A DNA stretch of 64,000 nt. Source: Roseovarius sp. (GTDB taxonomy: Bacteria > Pseudomonadota > Alphaproteobacteria > Rhodobacterales > Rhodobacteraceae). Positions 48,441 through 58,225 of this stretch are shown in pieces. The stretch lies in NCBI GenBank assembly GCA_021775255.1, contig JAJFIA010000010.1:298557-362556 (forward strand). Reading direction: 5' to 3'. The translations under genes were made by a program, and so were the position numbers. Under the pieces are notes generated by a model. The model saw nothing but the letters and a program-made list of their open reading frames with translations. It was not told the origin of the DNA and did no database searches. Positions within the stretch are counted from its first letter, which is position 1. Every line of letters starts with the position of its first letter.

Positions 48441-49828
48441 GCCAAAATTTCCTTCCAACGGGCAATCTGTGCCCGGACCTGCGCCGGGGCCGTGCCGCCA
48501 TAACTCATACGCGACGCAACTGAATTATGCACCCCCAGCACCTCAAACACCTCTGATGTCATACCTTCATGCACCGTTTGCATCTCGTCAAGGCCGAGTT
48601 CCCCCAGATCACAGCCCTTGTTTTCGGCCATCGCCACCAATGACCCGGTCACATGATGCGCCTCCCTGAACGGCATATCCAGAACCCTGACCAGCCAGTC
48701 CGCCAGATCGGTCGCGGTGGAAAATCCCGCGCCGGCCGCGGCCTCAAGCGCCTCTTTGTTGGCGCGCAGATCCCCCAGCATCCCCGCCATCGCCGCCAGC
48801 GCCAGCATCAGGTTGTCGGCGGCATCAAACACCAGTTCCTTGTCTTCCTGCATGTCCTTGGAATAGGTCAGCGGCAGCCCCTTCATCACCAGCATGAGCG
48901 CCACATTGGCCCCGAAAATCCGGCCGATCTTGGCGCGGATCAGCTCGGCTGCATCGGGGTTTTTCTTCTGCGGCATGATGCTCGACCCGGTCGAGAACCG
49001 ATCCGACAGCGCGATGAAACGAAACTGCGCTGATGACCAGATCACCAGTTCCTCGGCCATCCGGCTCAGATGCATGGCGCAAATGCTGGCGCAGCCCAGA
49101 AATTCCAGCGCAAAATCCCGGTCGCTTACCGCATCCAGCGAATTCGCCGCCGGGCGGTCAAACCCCAGCTCCTGCGCCGTCATCTCGCGGTCAATCGCAA
49201 AGCTTGTCCCGGCCAGTGCCGCCGCCCCAAGGGGGCATTCATTCATCCGCCTGCGCGCATCGCGCACCCGGCCCAGATCACGGCCAAACATCTCGACATA
49301 AGCCATCATGTGATGCCCCCATGTTACCGGCTGCGCCACCTGCAAATGGGTAAATCCCGGCATCACCCAATCCGCCCCGGCCTCCGCTTGTCTGAGGCAC
49401 GCATGCAAGAGCGTGACGAGCGCGGCCTCAGTGGCGTCCAACTGCCCCCGTACCCATAATTTGAAATCCAATGCCACCTGATCATTGCGGCTGCGCGCCG
49501 TATGCAGACGCCCGGCAGGCGCGCCAATCAACTCGGTCAGCCGCGCCTCGACATTCATGTGAATATCTTCCAGCGCCTCGGAAAACTGAAACTTTCCCGC
49601 CTCAATCTCTGACAGGATCGCATCAAGCCCTTCCCTCATGGCTTGCGCATCGCTATCACTGATAATGCCCGCGCTTGCCAACATCGCGGCATGGGCCTTC
49701 GAGCCGGCAATATCTTCGGCCGCCATCCGCTGATCGAACCCGATCGAGGCGTTGATCGCCTGCATGATCGCATCCGGTCCGGCGGCAAAGCGGCCGCCCC
49801 ACATCTGGTTTGAGGATTTTTTAACCAT
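48437..49828 (-). CDS. argH: Argininosuccinate lyase
   Basis: ArgH splits argininosuccinate to arginine and fumarate. The 463-residue product begins [18 protein letters not shown] and has the superfamily signature [12 protein letters not shown] with the mobile catalytic loop, plus [12 protein letters not shown] and TGFTHLQ-like text ([11 protein letters not shown]). Start at the ATG at 49828 with AAAGGG upstream; the longer frame to 49903 overlaps the divergent tlpA gene and is rejected. Only 23 bases separate the argH and tlpA start codons. Confidence 0.95.
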   Translation of the reverse strand: MVKKSSNQMWGGRFAAGPDAIMQAINASIGFDQRMAAEDIAGSKAHAAMLASAGIISDSDAQAMREGLDAILSEIEAGKFQFSEALEDIHMNVEARLTELIGAPAGRLHTARSRNDQVALDFKLWVRGQLDATEAALVTLLHACLRQAEAGADWVMPGFTHLQVAQPVTWGHHMMAYVEMFGRDLGRVRDARRRMNECPLGAAALAGTSFAIDREMTAQELGFDRPAANSLDAVSDRDFALEFLGCASICAMHLSRMAEELVIWSSAQFRFIALSDRFSTGSSIMPQKKNPDAAELIRAKIGRIFGANVALMLVMKGLPLTYSKDMQEDKELVFDAADNLMLALAAMAGMLGDLRANKEALEAAAGAGFSTATDLADWLVRVLDMPFREAHHVTGSLVAMAENKGCDLGELGLDEMQTVHEGMTSEVFEVLGVHNSVASRMSYGGTAPAQVRAQIARWKEILA

Positions 49829-49851
49829 CTCGCTGCCCTTTCGGAGGAAAC

Positions 49852-50451
49852 ATGCGCCTGTCCCGTCCCGCCGTTCTTTATATTGCCATAGGCCTTGGCG
49901 CAATCGCCGCTGTGGTTTTCTTCACATCCCGGAATGCAGCCCCTCCTGCCCCCGCACCGGTTGATCATACCGCCCTGATGGATCTGCGGGTGGGCGACAT
50001 GAAAAAGCTAAGCTTTCATACCGCGCCCCGGCCGGTCTCGGCCCAACCCTTTGAATCGGAAAGCGGCGAGCCCATGACACTGGCCGATTACAAGGGCAAA
50101 TACATCCTGCTGAATTTCTGGGCCACATGGTGCGCGCCCTGCCGCAAGGAAATGCCGATGCTCTCGGATCTTCAGGCCCAGCTTGGCGGCGATGATTTTG
50201 CCGTTGTCACCATCGCCACCGGCCGCAACCCGCCGCCCGCCATGAAAAAGTTCTTTGCCGACATCGGCGTTGACAATCTGCCGCTCCACCGTGATCCCAA
50301 AAGCCTTCTCGGCAATGAAATGGGCGTGTTCGGCCTGCCAATCACCATGATCCTTGACCCCTCAGGCCAGGAAATAGCCCGCCTTCCGGGTGATGCGGAA
50401 TGGAACAGCGCCAGCGCCAAAGCCATCATAAATGCGCTGATTGAACAGTAG
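49852..50451 (+). CDS. TlpA-family thiol-disulfide oxidoreductase
   Basis: A membrane-anchored periplasmic thioredoxin of 199 residues: N-terminal helix (about 8-24), then a thioredoxin domain with the active site [13 protein letters not shown] (C94, C97) and the cis-proline region GLPITMIL. TlpA-like proteins usually reduce cytochrome c or copper-chaperone thiols. GGAGG precedes the ATG at 49852. It is divergent from argH across 23 bases, so the promoters must lie inside each other's coding or leader sequence. Confidence 0.9.
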   Translation: MRLSRPAVLYIAIGLGAIAAVVFFTSRNAAPPAPAPVDHTALMDLRVGDMKKLSFHTAPRPVSAQPFESESGEPMTLADYKGKYILLNFWATWCAPCRKEMPMLSDLQAQLGGDDFAVVTIATGRNPPPAMKKFFADIGVDNLPLHRDPKSLLGNEMGVFGLPITMILDPSGQEIARLPGDAEWNSASAKAIINALIEQ

Positions 50452-50478
50452 CACCCACTCAAAGTTTATTGCCAATGC

Positions 50479-50511
50479 TTCTTCTGGCCTAAAATATCCC
50501 CGCCGGAGGCA
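50479..50511. repeat. Dispersed element, copy A5
   Basis: CTTCTTCTGGCC, AAAATATCCCCGCCGGAGGC, the reverse-orientation match of A3 at 34977. It lies just after the tlpA stop. Confidence 0.65.
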
Positions 50512-50617
50512 GCGCAGCATTGATACCACCACCCGGTCCAATGCTAAACGCAACCTGCGATGGCTGTCGCCCATCAGTTTGGCAAAACAAAGCACCCCGG
50601 CGTGCCGACCGCATCAA

Positions 50618-50833
50618 TTACCGCTCAACTTCTTGGCTTGCGATTTGGCCGGTGTCGGGTTTTATGGATGTCTCATGGCGTGTTGGCAGGCTCTCAGACC
50701 CGCACGGCGTTTCAAATGCATCGTCCGCAGGCCATAACGACGGCACAAACGGAAATGCCGTTATAGCAAAAGCCGGCACTGCATTGAAAAATATCATGCT
50801 GGTGATCAGGGCAGAGTTTACTGTGCGGTTCAT
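50618..50833 (-). CDS. Small secreted protein of unknown function
   Basis: A 71-residue product with a signal peptide (MNRTVNSALITSMIFFNAVPAFA). AAGGAG lies seven bases before the ATG at 50833, a strong ribosome site. The mature 48 residues have one cysteine and are proline- and serine-rich; no family recognised. It lies 140 bases downstream of the AraC-type regulator on the same strand. Confidence 0.5.
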   Translation of the reverse strand: MNRTVNSALITSMIFFNAVPAFAITAFPFVPSLWPADDAFETPCGSESLPTRHETSIKPDTGQIASQEVER

Positions 50834-50972
50834 CGGGTGTCTCCTTTTCGATTTTCTTGACACACCCAGTTCTGACCGCAGCCGCAGCTAGGGTCGCTTT
50901 GATTTTAAATTCAACCGGTATTTTCGGGAATCGAGCGGCTTTTTTAAAAATCAACCATTGCTTATGAAAGAC

Positions 50973-51980
50973 TCACTGGAGGCCGGTGCGATAATCTCGC
51001 GGGCTTTGTCCGGTTTGCGCGCGAAATGCTTTATTGAACGGGCCAAGCGAGGCAAAACCGGACTCATATGCAATTTCCAGAATTGTTTTCCCGGTGTTTT
51101 CAGGCACCCTTAGTTCTGTCATTGCAGCATTGATGCGATAGCCGTTGATAAATGCAGAAAAATTGCGATAGCCCAGCTCTCGATTGATGACAGCACGCAA
51201 GCGATGCTCCGGCACCGCCAGTTCCGAGGCCAGAGCACCGATGGTGAGGCCCTCACGCCGCCAAATCTCAGCCCCCATGGCCTTGTTCAGCACCGCAATC
51301 AGCTGCGTATCAGGCTCTGCTGCAGCCCGCACATTCCCGGCCCGAGCCTGCATTCCCACATCCCAGATGCCAGTTTCGGGTCGCAAGGCCCAAATTGCAA
51401 ATGCAAGCGTCATGACGAAAAATGACAGCGACAGCCCCAGAAATATGACCGGGGGCAGAATTGTCTGATCGACAAACAGCTCGGTGAGCGTGATGGCCAG
51501 ACCCAAAACAACCATTGCTGTCAAAAACACCGGCCGGAACCGGCGACGTTTTTCCACCAGATCATCCGGCCCCGAAATTACCGCCACTGCCAGCAGGCTC
51601 AGATAAAGCCCAATCACAATTGAACCCCTGATCCATTCAAAGACCGGGTACGGGCCAGCCAGATAAGATGCAGGTATCGCAAGTGCCGCAAATACCAACC
51701 ACGGCCAGCGCCGTGTCGGCCCATCCATGAAAATATCCAAAACCAACCACGCAAAGGCCGGTGTCATCATAATCGCACCTAAAATTGCACCCTGATGGCT
51801 TAAGGCGGGCAACAGATCTGCAAACGGGCTGGAAGCAACCAGATAGCAGCTTGCTGTAGCCGCCATTGCTAATGTCGACCAGGCTCGCCGCCGGGTCATC
51901 GGATCACTCAGCAAAACAATACCCAAAAGCAGTGCCACCCCAACAGTGCCCGCACGGATCAGCGTATCAATGATATACAA
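50973..51980 (-). CDS. AraC-family regulator with N-terminal membrane domain
   Basis: The first 200 residues form about six or seven membrane helices (for example VGVALLLGIVLLSDP, PVFLTAMVVLGLAITLTELFV). Residues about 235-335 are an AraC DNA-binding domain: LTIGALASELAVPEHRLRAVINRELGYRNFSAFINGYRI and ILEIAYESGFASLGPFNKAFRAQTGQSPRDYR. The arrangement suggests a membrane-bound sensor-regulator. Start is TTG at 51980 with GGAGG eight bases upstream. Targets unknown; the small secreted gene downstream is a candidate. Confidence 0.85.
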   Translation of the reverse strand: MYIIDTLIRAGTVGVALLLGIVLLSDPMTRRRAWSTLAMAATASCYLVASSPFADLLPALSHQGAILGAIMMTPAFAWLVLDIFMDGPTRRWPWLVFAALAIPASYLAGPYPVFEWIRGSIVIGLYLSLLAVAVISGPDDLVEKRRRFRPVFLTAMVVLGLAITLTELFVDQTILPPVIFLGLSLSFFVMTLAFAIWALRPETGIWDVGMQARAGNVRAAAEPDTQLIAVLNKAMGAEIWRREGLTIGALASELAVPEHRLRAVINRELGYRNFSAFINGYRINAAMTELRVPENTGKTILEIAYESGFASLGPFNKAFRAQTGQSPRDYRTGLQ

Positions 51981-52145
51981 ACCTTAGTCCTCCATACGGT
52001 GGGGTTTAAATGTACCTATTTGATACTGCGCAGGGGTTCGCGTTGAAAATTAAAAATATGCGGCATTTCAAAAATCAATCTGTATTCCTGCCAGGGGATT
52101 GTTTGTGTTCACAATTCATCAGCCTGAGGGGCGAAAGTCCAGGCC

Positions 52146-53888
52146 TCACGCCTCCGCCGCATCCTCAAGCCTGAGCTGCACCGATTGCCGCCCCTGCCAG
52201 ATGTTGATCTCCAGCCGCCCCGCCAGATGAAACCGCGCCCCGCCGTGATTTTCCAGCCGCGCCCCCAAAGGCCCGTCATACGCGCCAAAGGCAATCGCCT
52301 CCATGGCGGCGCCCAACCCATCTCCAAAGCGCAGTTTAAGATGGCTGTCACCCACCCGTTTGGCAAAGCTGATCGCCATGTCGGGCAGGGCATAGCGCGG
52401 CCCCGGCGCACCGGCCCCAAACGGCCCGGCGGCCTCGATCTGCTGCACCAGTTCAACCGTCGCAGCGCCCGGCATCAGCAGCCCATCCAGCCGCAAATCC
52501 TTCGCCCCGGCCTCACCGGCGCCCTGCCGCGCCAGAAGCTCTGAAAGCCGCGCCATCGCAGGTTCCAGCTTGTCGCGCGCCACGGTTAGGCCCGCTGCCA
52601 TCTTGTGGCCACCGCCGCGCAACAGCAGGCCCTCCGCCGTCAGCCGCTGAACAGCCGCGCCCAGATCAACGCCGCTGATCGAGCGGCCCGATCCCTTGCC
52701 CTCATCACCCTCCAGCCCGATCACTACCGCCGGGCGGTTGCAGGCTTCCTTCAGGCGCGCCGCCACAATCCCCACCACACCCGGATGCCAGCCCTCGCCC
52801 GCGGCCCAGACAAGCGGCGCATCCATCCCGCGCGCCTCAGCCTGATCCATCGCCGCCGCCCGCACAGCGCTTTCAATCTCGCGCCGCTCGGCATTTAACA
52901 AATCAAGCTCCTCGGCCATCGCCCGCGCCTCTGCGGGGTTGGCGCAGGCCAATAACCGCGCGCCCAGATCTGCCTTGCCAATCCGCCCGCCCGCATTGAT
53001 CCGCGGCCCCAGCAAGAACCCAAGATGCCCAGCATTGGGCGCGCTGTTCATCCCCGCCACATCCGCCAGCGCCACCAAACCGGGCCTGTCGCGCTGCGCC
53101 ATGACCTTCAGCCCCTGATGCACAAACGCCCGGTTCACTCCCTTCAACGGGGCCACATCCGCCACCGTCGCCAGCGCCACCAGATCGAGCATAGTCAACA
53201 GATCAGGGCCAGTGCTCCCGGCCTCGCGCATCTGCCGCCCGGCCTCGACCAGCATCAAAAACACCACCGCCGCCGCACATAAATGCGCCAGCTCCCCGGT
53301 CTCATCCATGCGGTTGGGATTGACCACCGCCAGCGCAGGCGGCAAGGTCTCCCCGCCCAGATGATGATCCAGCACGATCACATCCGCGCCCGTTGCTGCC
53401 GCAATCGGCTCATGGCTCAGCGTGCCGCAATCGACACAGATGATCAGATCATGCAAGGCCGCCAGTTCCGCCATCGCTGCCACATTAGGCCCATAGCCCT
53501 CTTCAATCCGGTCCGGCACATAAAGCGTGGCATTCGCGCCCCTTTGCCCTAGCCAATCCAGCAAAAGAGCCGCCGAGCTGCCGCCATCCACATCATAATC
53601 GGCAAAAATCGCAATCCGCTCGCGGGTGTCAACCGCCGCCAGAAACCGCCTTGCGGCAACTTCCATATCCTTCAACCCGCGCGGGTCCGGCAGTAAATGC
53701 CTGAGTTGCGGCTCCAGATAGCTACGTGCCTCGCGCACCCCGACCCCAAGCCGCGCCAATGTCATGCACAAGGCCCCCGGCAGACCGGTATCCTGCGCCA
53801 TCGCCTCGGCCAGCCGCCCGGTCTCAACCGGCGGCCCGATCCATTCCCGCCCGGTCAGGGAACAGGTGACGCCCAGAAATGCCATCAT
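52146..53888 (-). CDS. recJ: Single-stranded-DNA exonuclease RecJ
   Basis: RecJ degrades single-stranded DNA 5' to 3' in recombination and repair. The 580-residue product has the DHH phosphoesterase motifs IFADYDVDGGSSAALL, CVDCGT and VIVLDHH, and a DHHA1 domain with LRGGGHKMAAGLT. GGGGAG is upstream of the ATG at 53888. It is the third gene of the hom-glpX-recJ group. Confidence 0.94.
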   Translation of the reverse strand: MMAFLGVTCSLTGREWIGPPVETGRLAEAMAQDTGLPGALCMTLARLGVGVREARSYLEPQLRHLLPDPRGLKDMEVAARRFLAAVDTRERIAIFADYDVDGGSSAALLLDWLGQRGANATLYVPDRIEEGYGPNVAAMAELAALHDLIICVDCGTLSHEPIAAATGADVIVLDHHLGGETLPPALAVVNPNRMDETGELAHLCAAAVVFLMLVEAGRQMREAGSTGPDLLTMLDLVALATVADVAPLKGVNRAFVHQGLKVMAQRDRPGLVALADVAGMNSAPNAGHLGFLLGPRINAGGRIGKADLGARLLACANPAEARAMAEELDLLNAERREIESAVRAAAMDQAEARGMDAPLVWAAGEGWHPGVVGIVAARLKEACNRPAVVIGLEGDEGKGSGRSISGVDLGAAVQRLTAEGLLLRGGGHKMAAGLTVARDKLEPAMARLSELLARQGAGEAGAKDLRLDGLLMPGAATVELVQQIEAAGPFGAGAPGPRYALPDMAISFAKRVGDSHLKLRFGDGLGAAMEAIAFGAYDGPLGARLENHGGARFHLAGRLEINIWQGRQSVQLRLEDAAEA

Positions 53889-53894
53889 GCTCCC

Positions 53895-53933
53895 CTTTCA
53901 TTTTTCACTAAATACTCGCCCGCCGCAGGCGTC
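53895..53933. repeat. Dispersed element, copy A6
   Basis: CTTTCATTTTTCACTAAATACTCGCCCGCCGCAGGCG in the 58-base gap between glpX and recJ; a variant copy of the element at 18858. Its CCTTTC start is part of the recJ ribosome-site region on the reverse strand. Confidence 0.65.
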
Positions 53934-53946
53934 CCGAACGCGCGGC

Positions 53947-54912
53947 TCACCCCAGCCGCTGACGATAGGTCATCCGCCTAACCGATCCGGTTTTTGAGCG
54001 CATCAAAACCGTCTCGGTCTCAACATATTCCGGGCGGCTTTTCACCCCGGCCACGATAGACCCATCGGTTACCCCGGTGGCGGCAAAAATCACATCATCG
54101 CGCACCATCTCATCGCGGCTGTAAACCCGGTCAAAATCACTGATCCCGGCCTTTGTCGCCCGGCCGCGTTCATCCTCATTGCGCCACAAAAGCCGCCCCC
54201 ACATCTGCCCGCCCATGCATTTCAGCGCCGAGGCTGCCAGCACCCCCTCCGGCGCCCCGCCCGAGCCCATATACATGTCAATCCCGGTGCGCTCAGCCTC
54301 GGCGCAATGGATCACCCCGGCGACATCGCCATCGGTAATCAGATAAACCGCCGCCCCGGTCTCGCGCACTTCGGCAATCATCTCCTGATGCCGCGGGCGC
54401 TCGAGGATGCAAACGGTAATCTCATGCGGCCTGCAGCCCCGCGCCTTGGCCAGCGTCTCAACCCGCGCGCGCGGGCTCATCTCCAATGAGACAATATCAG
54501 CCGGATAGCCCGGCCCGATCGCCAGCTTGTCCATATAGACATCGGGCGCGTGCAAAAGCGTGCCGCGCGGGGCCATGGCAATCACCGTCAGGGCATTGGG
54601 CATTGCCTTGGCCGTCAAAGTGGTGCCCTCCAGCGGATCAAGCGCTATATCCACGCCCGGCCCGGTGCCCCGGCCCACCTCTTCGCCGATGAACAGCATC
54701 GGCGCTTCATCGCGCTCGCCTTCGCCAATCACCACAACCCCCTGAATATTCAACAGGTTAAGCTGCTCTCGCATGGCATTCACGGCGGCCTGATCCGCGG
54801 CCTTTTCATCACCGCGCCCGATCATCCCGGCGCAAGCCAAAGCGGCCGCCTCGGATACACGGGCCAGGCCCAGCGAAAGCATACGGTCGTTGAAATCAAC
54901 ATGGGCAGACAT
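53947..54912 (-). CDS. glpX: Fructose-1,6-bisphosphatase class II
   Basis: GlpX dephosphorylates fructose 1,6-bisphosphate in gluconeogenesis. The 321-residue product has GEGERDEAPMLFIGEEVG and the metal site IALDPLEGTTLTA, then ITDGDVAGVIH and MGSGGAPEGVLAA. Start at the ATG at 54912 (MSAHVDFNDRMLSLGL) with AAGGA upstream. It lies 81 bases after hom and 58 before recJ. Confidence 0.94.
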   Translation of the reverse strand: MSAHVDFNDRMLSLGLARVSEAAALACAGMIGRGDEKAADQAAVNAMREQLNLLNIQGVVVIGEGERDEAPMLFIGEEVGRGTGPGVDIALDPLEGTTLTAKAMPNALTVIAMAPRGTLLHAPDVYMDKLAIGPGYPADIVSLEMSPRARVETLAKARGCRPHEITVCILERPRHQEMIAEVRETGAAVYLITDGDVAGVIHCAEAERTGIDMYMGSGGAPEGVLAASALKCMGGQMWGRLLWRNEDERGRATKAGISDFDRVYSRDEMVRDDVIFAATGVTDGSIVAGVKSRPEYVETETVLMRSKTGSVRRMTYRQRLG

Positions 54913-54993
54913 CGGCAAATCCTTCAGGTATGGGTGCGGCCTCAACAGTATCGGCCGCAATGAACGGGGGCAAGGGCAGGGGCAGGGGGCATA

Positions 54994-56280
54994 TCAGGTG
55001 GCTTCAATCCGCAATGCCACAGGGGTGCCATCCACCACATCAAGCCTGGTTATATCCGCAAGTGCCGCCTCAAGCGCGTCCCTCGTGGCCTTGTGGGTCA
55101 TGATCAGCACCGGCGCAGTGGCCTCCTCATGCTGATATTGCCGCATCCGGTCGATGGAAATGCCCGCCTCGCCCAGCACCATTGCCACCTTGGCCAGCGC
55201 GCCGGGCTTGTCCTCAAGCCCGATACGCAAATAATACGGCGCGGGCGTGGTGGTACGGGCCGGTTTGGCCGGGGCCAGCCCGGCAGCAGGCTGGCCAAAA
55301 CAGGGCAGGCGAAAGCCGCGGGCAATATCCATCACATCGCCCATCACGGCGCTGGCGGTGGGGCCCATTCCCGCGCCGGGGCCGCGCAGCACGATCTGCT
55401 CCACATTGTCGCCCTCAAGCACCACCATATTGGTGCCGCCTTCCAACTGCCCCAGCGGGCTGCTGGCGGGCACGAGGCAAGGCGACATGCGCTGCTCCAA
55501 TCCCCGGCCGGTCATTTGACAGACCCCCAACAGCTTGATACGAAAGCCCATATCGGCGGCATGGTTGATATCCTCAATGGTAACCCGTTCAATGCCTTCC
55601 AGGGTGACACCGGCAAAATTCACCCGTGTCCCAAAGGCGATCGCCGCCAACAGCGCCAATTTGTGCCCGGCATCAATCCCGCCCACATCAAGCGTGGGAT
55701 CGGCCTCAAGATAACCAAGCTGATTGGCTTCCTCAAAAACTACATCATAGGGCAGGCCCGAGGATTGCATCCGCGTCAGGATATAATTGCAGGTGCCGTT
55801 CATCACCCCCATGACCCGGCTTATGTCATTGCCCGCAAGCCCTTCGGTCAGTGCCTTGACCACCGGGATACCCCCCGCGACGGCGGCCTCGAACCGGATC
55901 ACGCAATCAGCGGCCTCGGCGGCCTCGGCCAATTCCTGCCCGTGATGCGCCAAAAGCGCCTTGTTGGCAGTGACCACATCCTTGCCCGCTGCAATCGCCG
56001 CCTCAGTGGCGGCCTTTGCCGGGCCATCACTGCCGCCCATCAGCTCGATAAACACATCCACATCCGCGCGCCGTGCCAGCGCCACCGGATCATCCTCCCA
56101 GGCATAATCCGAGATATTAACCCCCCGGTCCTTATCCCGCGATCGCGCCGAGACAGCGGTGATCACAACGGGACGCCCGGCGCGGGCTGCCAGAAGGTTG
56201 GCCTTTTGCCGGACGATTTTCACAACACCGGCGCCGACGGTGCCCAATCCGGCGATGCCAAGGCGCAAGGGGCTATTCAT
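54994..56280 (-). CDS. hom: Homoserine dehydrogenase
   Basis: Reduces aspartate semialdehyde to homoserine in threonine and methionine synthesis. The 428 residues show the NAD(P) loop GIAGLGTVGAGV, MNGTCNYILTRM, and the catalytic lysine region DPTLDVGGIDAGHKLALLA. A C-terminal ACT domain (about 350-428, PGALAKVAMVLGEAGISIDRMRQ) implies amino-acid feedback control. The ATG at 56280 overlaps the stop of a possible small membrane ORF. Confidence 0.95.
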   Translation of the reverse strand: MNSPLRLGIAGLGTVGAGVVKIVRQKANLLAARAGRPVVITAVSARSRDKDRGVNISDYAWEDDPVALARRADVDVFIELMGGSDGPAKAATEAAIAAGKDVVTANKALLAHHGQELAEAAEAADCVIRFEAAVAGGIPVVKALTEGLAGNDISRVMGVMNGTCNYILTRMQSSGLPYDVVFEEANQLGYLEADPTLDVGGIDAGHKLALLAAIAFGTRVNFAGVTLEGIERVTIEDINHAADMGFRIKLLGVCQMTGRGLEQRMSPCLVPASSPLGQLEGGTNMVVLEGDNVEQIVLRGPGAGMGPTASAVMGDVMDIARGFRLPCFGQPAAGLAPAKPARTTTPAPYYLRIGLEDKPGALAKVAMVLGEAGISIDRMRQYQHEEATAPVLIMTHKATRDALEAALADITRLDVVDGTPVALRIEAT

Positions 56281-56432
56281 TTCGGCTCTCCGATCAATTC
56301 CGTGGTTTTATTCACAGGCGATGTACCGGGTTCAGCCCCCCCATGCAACGCGGGTTTTTGTGATGCTGAGAAGAAGATGCGGGCAATCCCATGGATGCTC
56401 AACAGCAACCAGACGCCGATTAGCGCAATCAC
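56277..56432 (-). CDS. Possible small membrane ORF coupled to hom
   Basis: A reverse frame of 51 codons from a GTG at 56432 has one hydrophobic helix (IALIGVWLLLSIHGIARIFF) then a short polar tail. It ends with TGA overlapping the hom ATG as ATGA, the usual sign of coupled genes. No strong ribosome site is seen before the GTG and I know no family, so this is tentative. Confidence 0.35.
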   Translation of the reverse strand: MIALIGVWLLLSIHGIARIFFSASQKPALHGGAEPGTSPVNKTTELIGEPK

Positions 56433-56479
56433 GGGCTCGCGATGATCATGATGAAGGGTTGCTGTGTGGGGTTTTGCAG

Positions 56480-56965
56480 TCAGTCGGTATCAAGCCGATA
56501 TTTAAGAAACCTGGCCCCGTCATAATCAATCTCACTGACATACTTTGCTCCCATTCTCTTGAGTGCCCCCAGATTCTTACGCGATGGCGGCAAAAGAAAT
56601 GTCACAAAAGGAATGCGCTCATCGTTCACTGCAAATTCCAGCAATTTCCTGGAGATTTGCACCCCAAGCCCAAAAACCTCCGGTTTTAGAACCAAACCAA
56701 AATCCCACTCGTTTCCCTCTTTCTGAAAACCGCCCCATCCGACATAGTTGCCATCACATAAAAATGCCCAATGTCCAAGCCCATCACGTTTCCAGCATTC
56801 TTCCTTTGAAGCGACAAAATCTTTAACCGTGGCAAGATCCCACTCAAATACCAGAAGCGGCATATGCTCTGCTACACGTGGATCGGACATATGTCTGATG
56901 ATTTCTTCCGGCTCGATCTTTGACAATCGGGTAAAGTTGATTTCATTTCCTGATGCACACAGCAT
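56480..56965 (-). CDS. GNAT-family acetyltransferase
   Basis: A 161-residue protein with the general GNAT layout: N-terminal substrate part, HWAFLCDGNYVGWGGFQKEGNEWDFGLVL strands and an acetyl-CoA turn at LKPEVFGLGVQISRKLLEFA, where the usual Q/RxxGxG/A loop is present only in relaxed form. The substrate is unknown. Base use is somewhat more AT-rich than in neighbouring housekeeping genes. Confidence 0.65.
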   Translation of the reverse strand: MLCASGNEINFTRLSKIEPEEIIRHMSDPRVAEHMPLLVFEWDLATVKDFVASKEECWKRDGLGHWAFLCDGNYVGWGGFQKEGNEWDFGLVLKPEVFGLGVQISRKLLEFAVNDERIPFVTFLLPPSRKNLGALKRMGAKYVSEIDYDGARFLKYRLDTD

Positions 56966-57067
56966 ATCCGCGCTTGGTCCTGCTTTTCTTCAGATGATCT
57001 CCGGGCAATGAGCGATTTTGCCCAAAACGGGGGCAAGTTGCTCAGCTTGTACAATATTTGCCCCGGC

Positions 57068-58225
57068 TCAATCGCTGCTGCGTTCGGCCTCGATCTTGCG
57101 CCAGCGGGCTACGTTGTTGTTATGCTCGTCCAGCGTTTCGGCAAAGGCGTGCCCGCCGCTGCCATCGGCCACGAAGAAAATGTAATTGGTATCCTCCGGA
57201 TTGACCGCCGCTTTCAGGCTTTCCGCGCCCGGATTGGCGATGGGCGTTGGGGGCAGGCCGTCAATTATGTAAGTATTCCAAGGGGTTTCACTGCGCAGCT
57301 CACTTTGGCGCAGGCCCCGCTGCAAAACGCCCCGGCCTTCGGTCACGCCGTAGATCACTGTGGGATCGGTTTGCAGTTTCATGCCCCTTTTCAAGCGGTT
57401 AATGAAAACGCTGGCCACAATCCTGCGCTCTTCGGCGATGCCGGTTTCCTTTTCTATGATCGAGGCCAGAACAAGCGCCTCATAAGGGTTGGCCAGCGGC
57501 AGGCCATCGGCCCGTGCCTCCCAGGCCGCGGCCAGCCTGACATCTTGAAATTCCCGCATTTTTTCAACAATGCTGCTGCGTGTAGCCCCTCTGTTAAACT
57601 CATAACTATCCGGCGCAAGGCTGCCCTCCGGCGGCACTTCGGCGATCTCGCCTTGCAGCACGTCAATCCGTTTCAGCGCGTCGATAATCTGCCAGCTTGT
57701 GACCCCTTCCGCCACCGCAACGCGAAACCGGGTGCCCGTATCTTTTTGAGTTGTTTCAAAGAGTTGCGGTATTTCCTCTTCTGTATCAATGGCAAAAGCC
57801 AACTGCTCGACATAGCGGTTTGTCTTTGTGTCCAGCTCTCTAAGCTGCACTTCCACGCGGGCCACGCCCACCCGGTACAGGATCTCGGTGCCACAGGTGC
57901 TGCCGCCGCCACGGGTGATGATATCAACGATGTCTTGCATGCTCGCGGATTCGGGGATGAGCCAGCTTCCAGCCTTTAACTTATTGCTTTTATTGGAGTA
58001 ATTAGCGCCCATTCGAAAGATGGAGCCATTGGTGACAGCGCCCCGGTCGACAAGGTTGACCGAGACTTTGCGCATGTTCGACCCATCCTGCACCCGCAGG
58101 CAAATCTGTTCGGCAAGCGGGCCTACGGTGGTGTATTTGCGCTGCCCCCACAGCAGGATGCCGCCAACAAGGAAGGCACAAACAACAAGTAAATTCAGTG
58201 CGTTCGACGTAATGTGTCGCCACAT
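57068..58225 (-). CDS. mltG: Endolytic murein transglycosylase MltG
   Basis: MltG cuts nascent glycan strands and so sets their length. The 385-residue product has one N-terminal membrane helix (about 9-25), a LysM-like domain and the YceG domain with the catalytic glutamate in LASIIEKETG, followed by NTYIIDGLPPTPIANPG. The ATG at 58225 overlaps the fabF stop by one base (TGATG), so the two are coupled. Confidence 0.93.
   Translation of the reverse strand: MWRHITSNALNLLVVCAFLVGGILLWGQRKYTTVGPLAEQICLRVQDGSNMRKVSVNLVDRGAVTNGSIFRMGANYSNKSNKLKAGSWLIPESASMQDIVDIITRGGGSTCGTEILYRVGVARVEVQLRELDTKTNRYVEQLAFAIDTEEEIPQLFETTQKDTGTRFRVAVAEGVTSWQIIDALKRIDVLQGEIAEVPPEGSLAPDSYEFNRGATRSSIVEKMREFQDVRLAAAWEARADGLPLANPYEALVLASIIEKETGIAEERRIVASVFINRLKRGMKLQTDPTVIYGVTEGRGVLQRGLRQSELRSETPWNTYIIDGLPPTPIANPGAESLKAAVNPEDTNYIFFVADGSGGHAFAETLDEHNNNVARWRKIEAERSSD

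Noticed and set aside
55093..56445. 450-codon plus-strand ORF opposite hom
   Set aside because: Exactly antisense to a homoserine dehydrogenase with intact motifs; no family sequence of its own.
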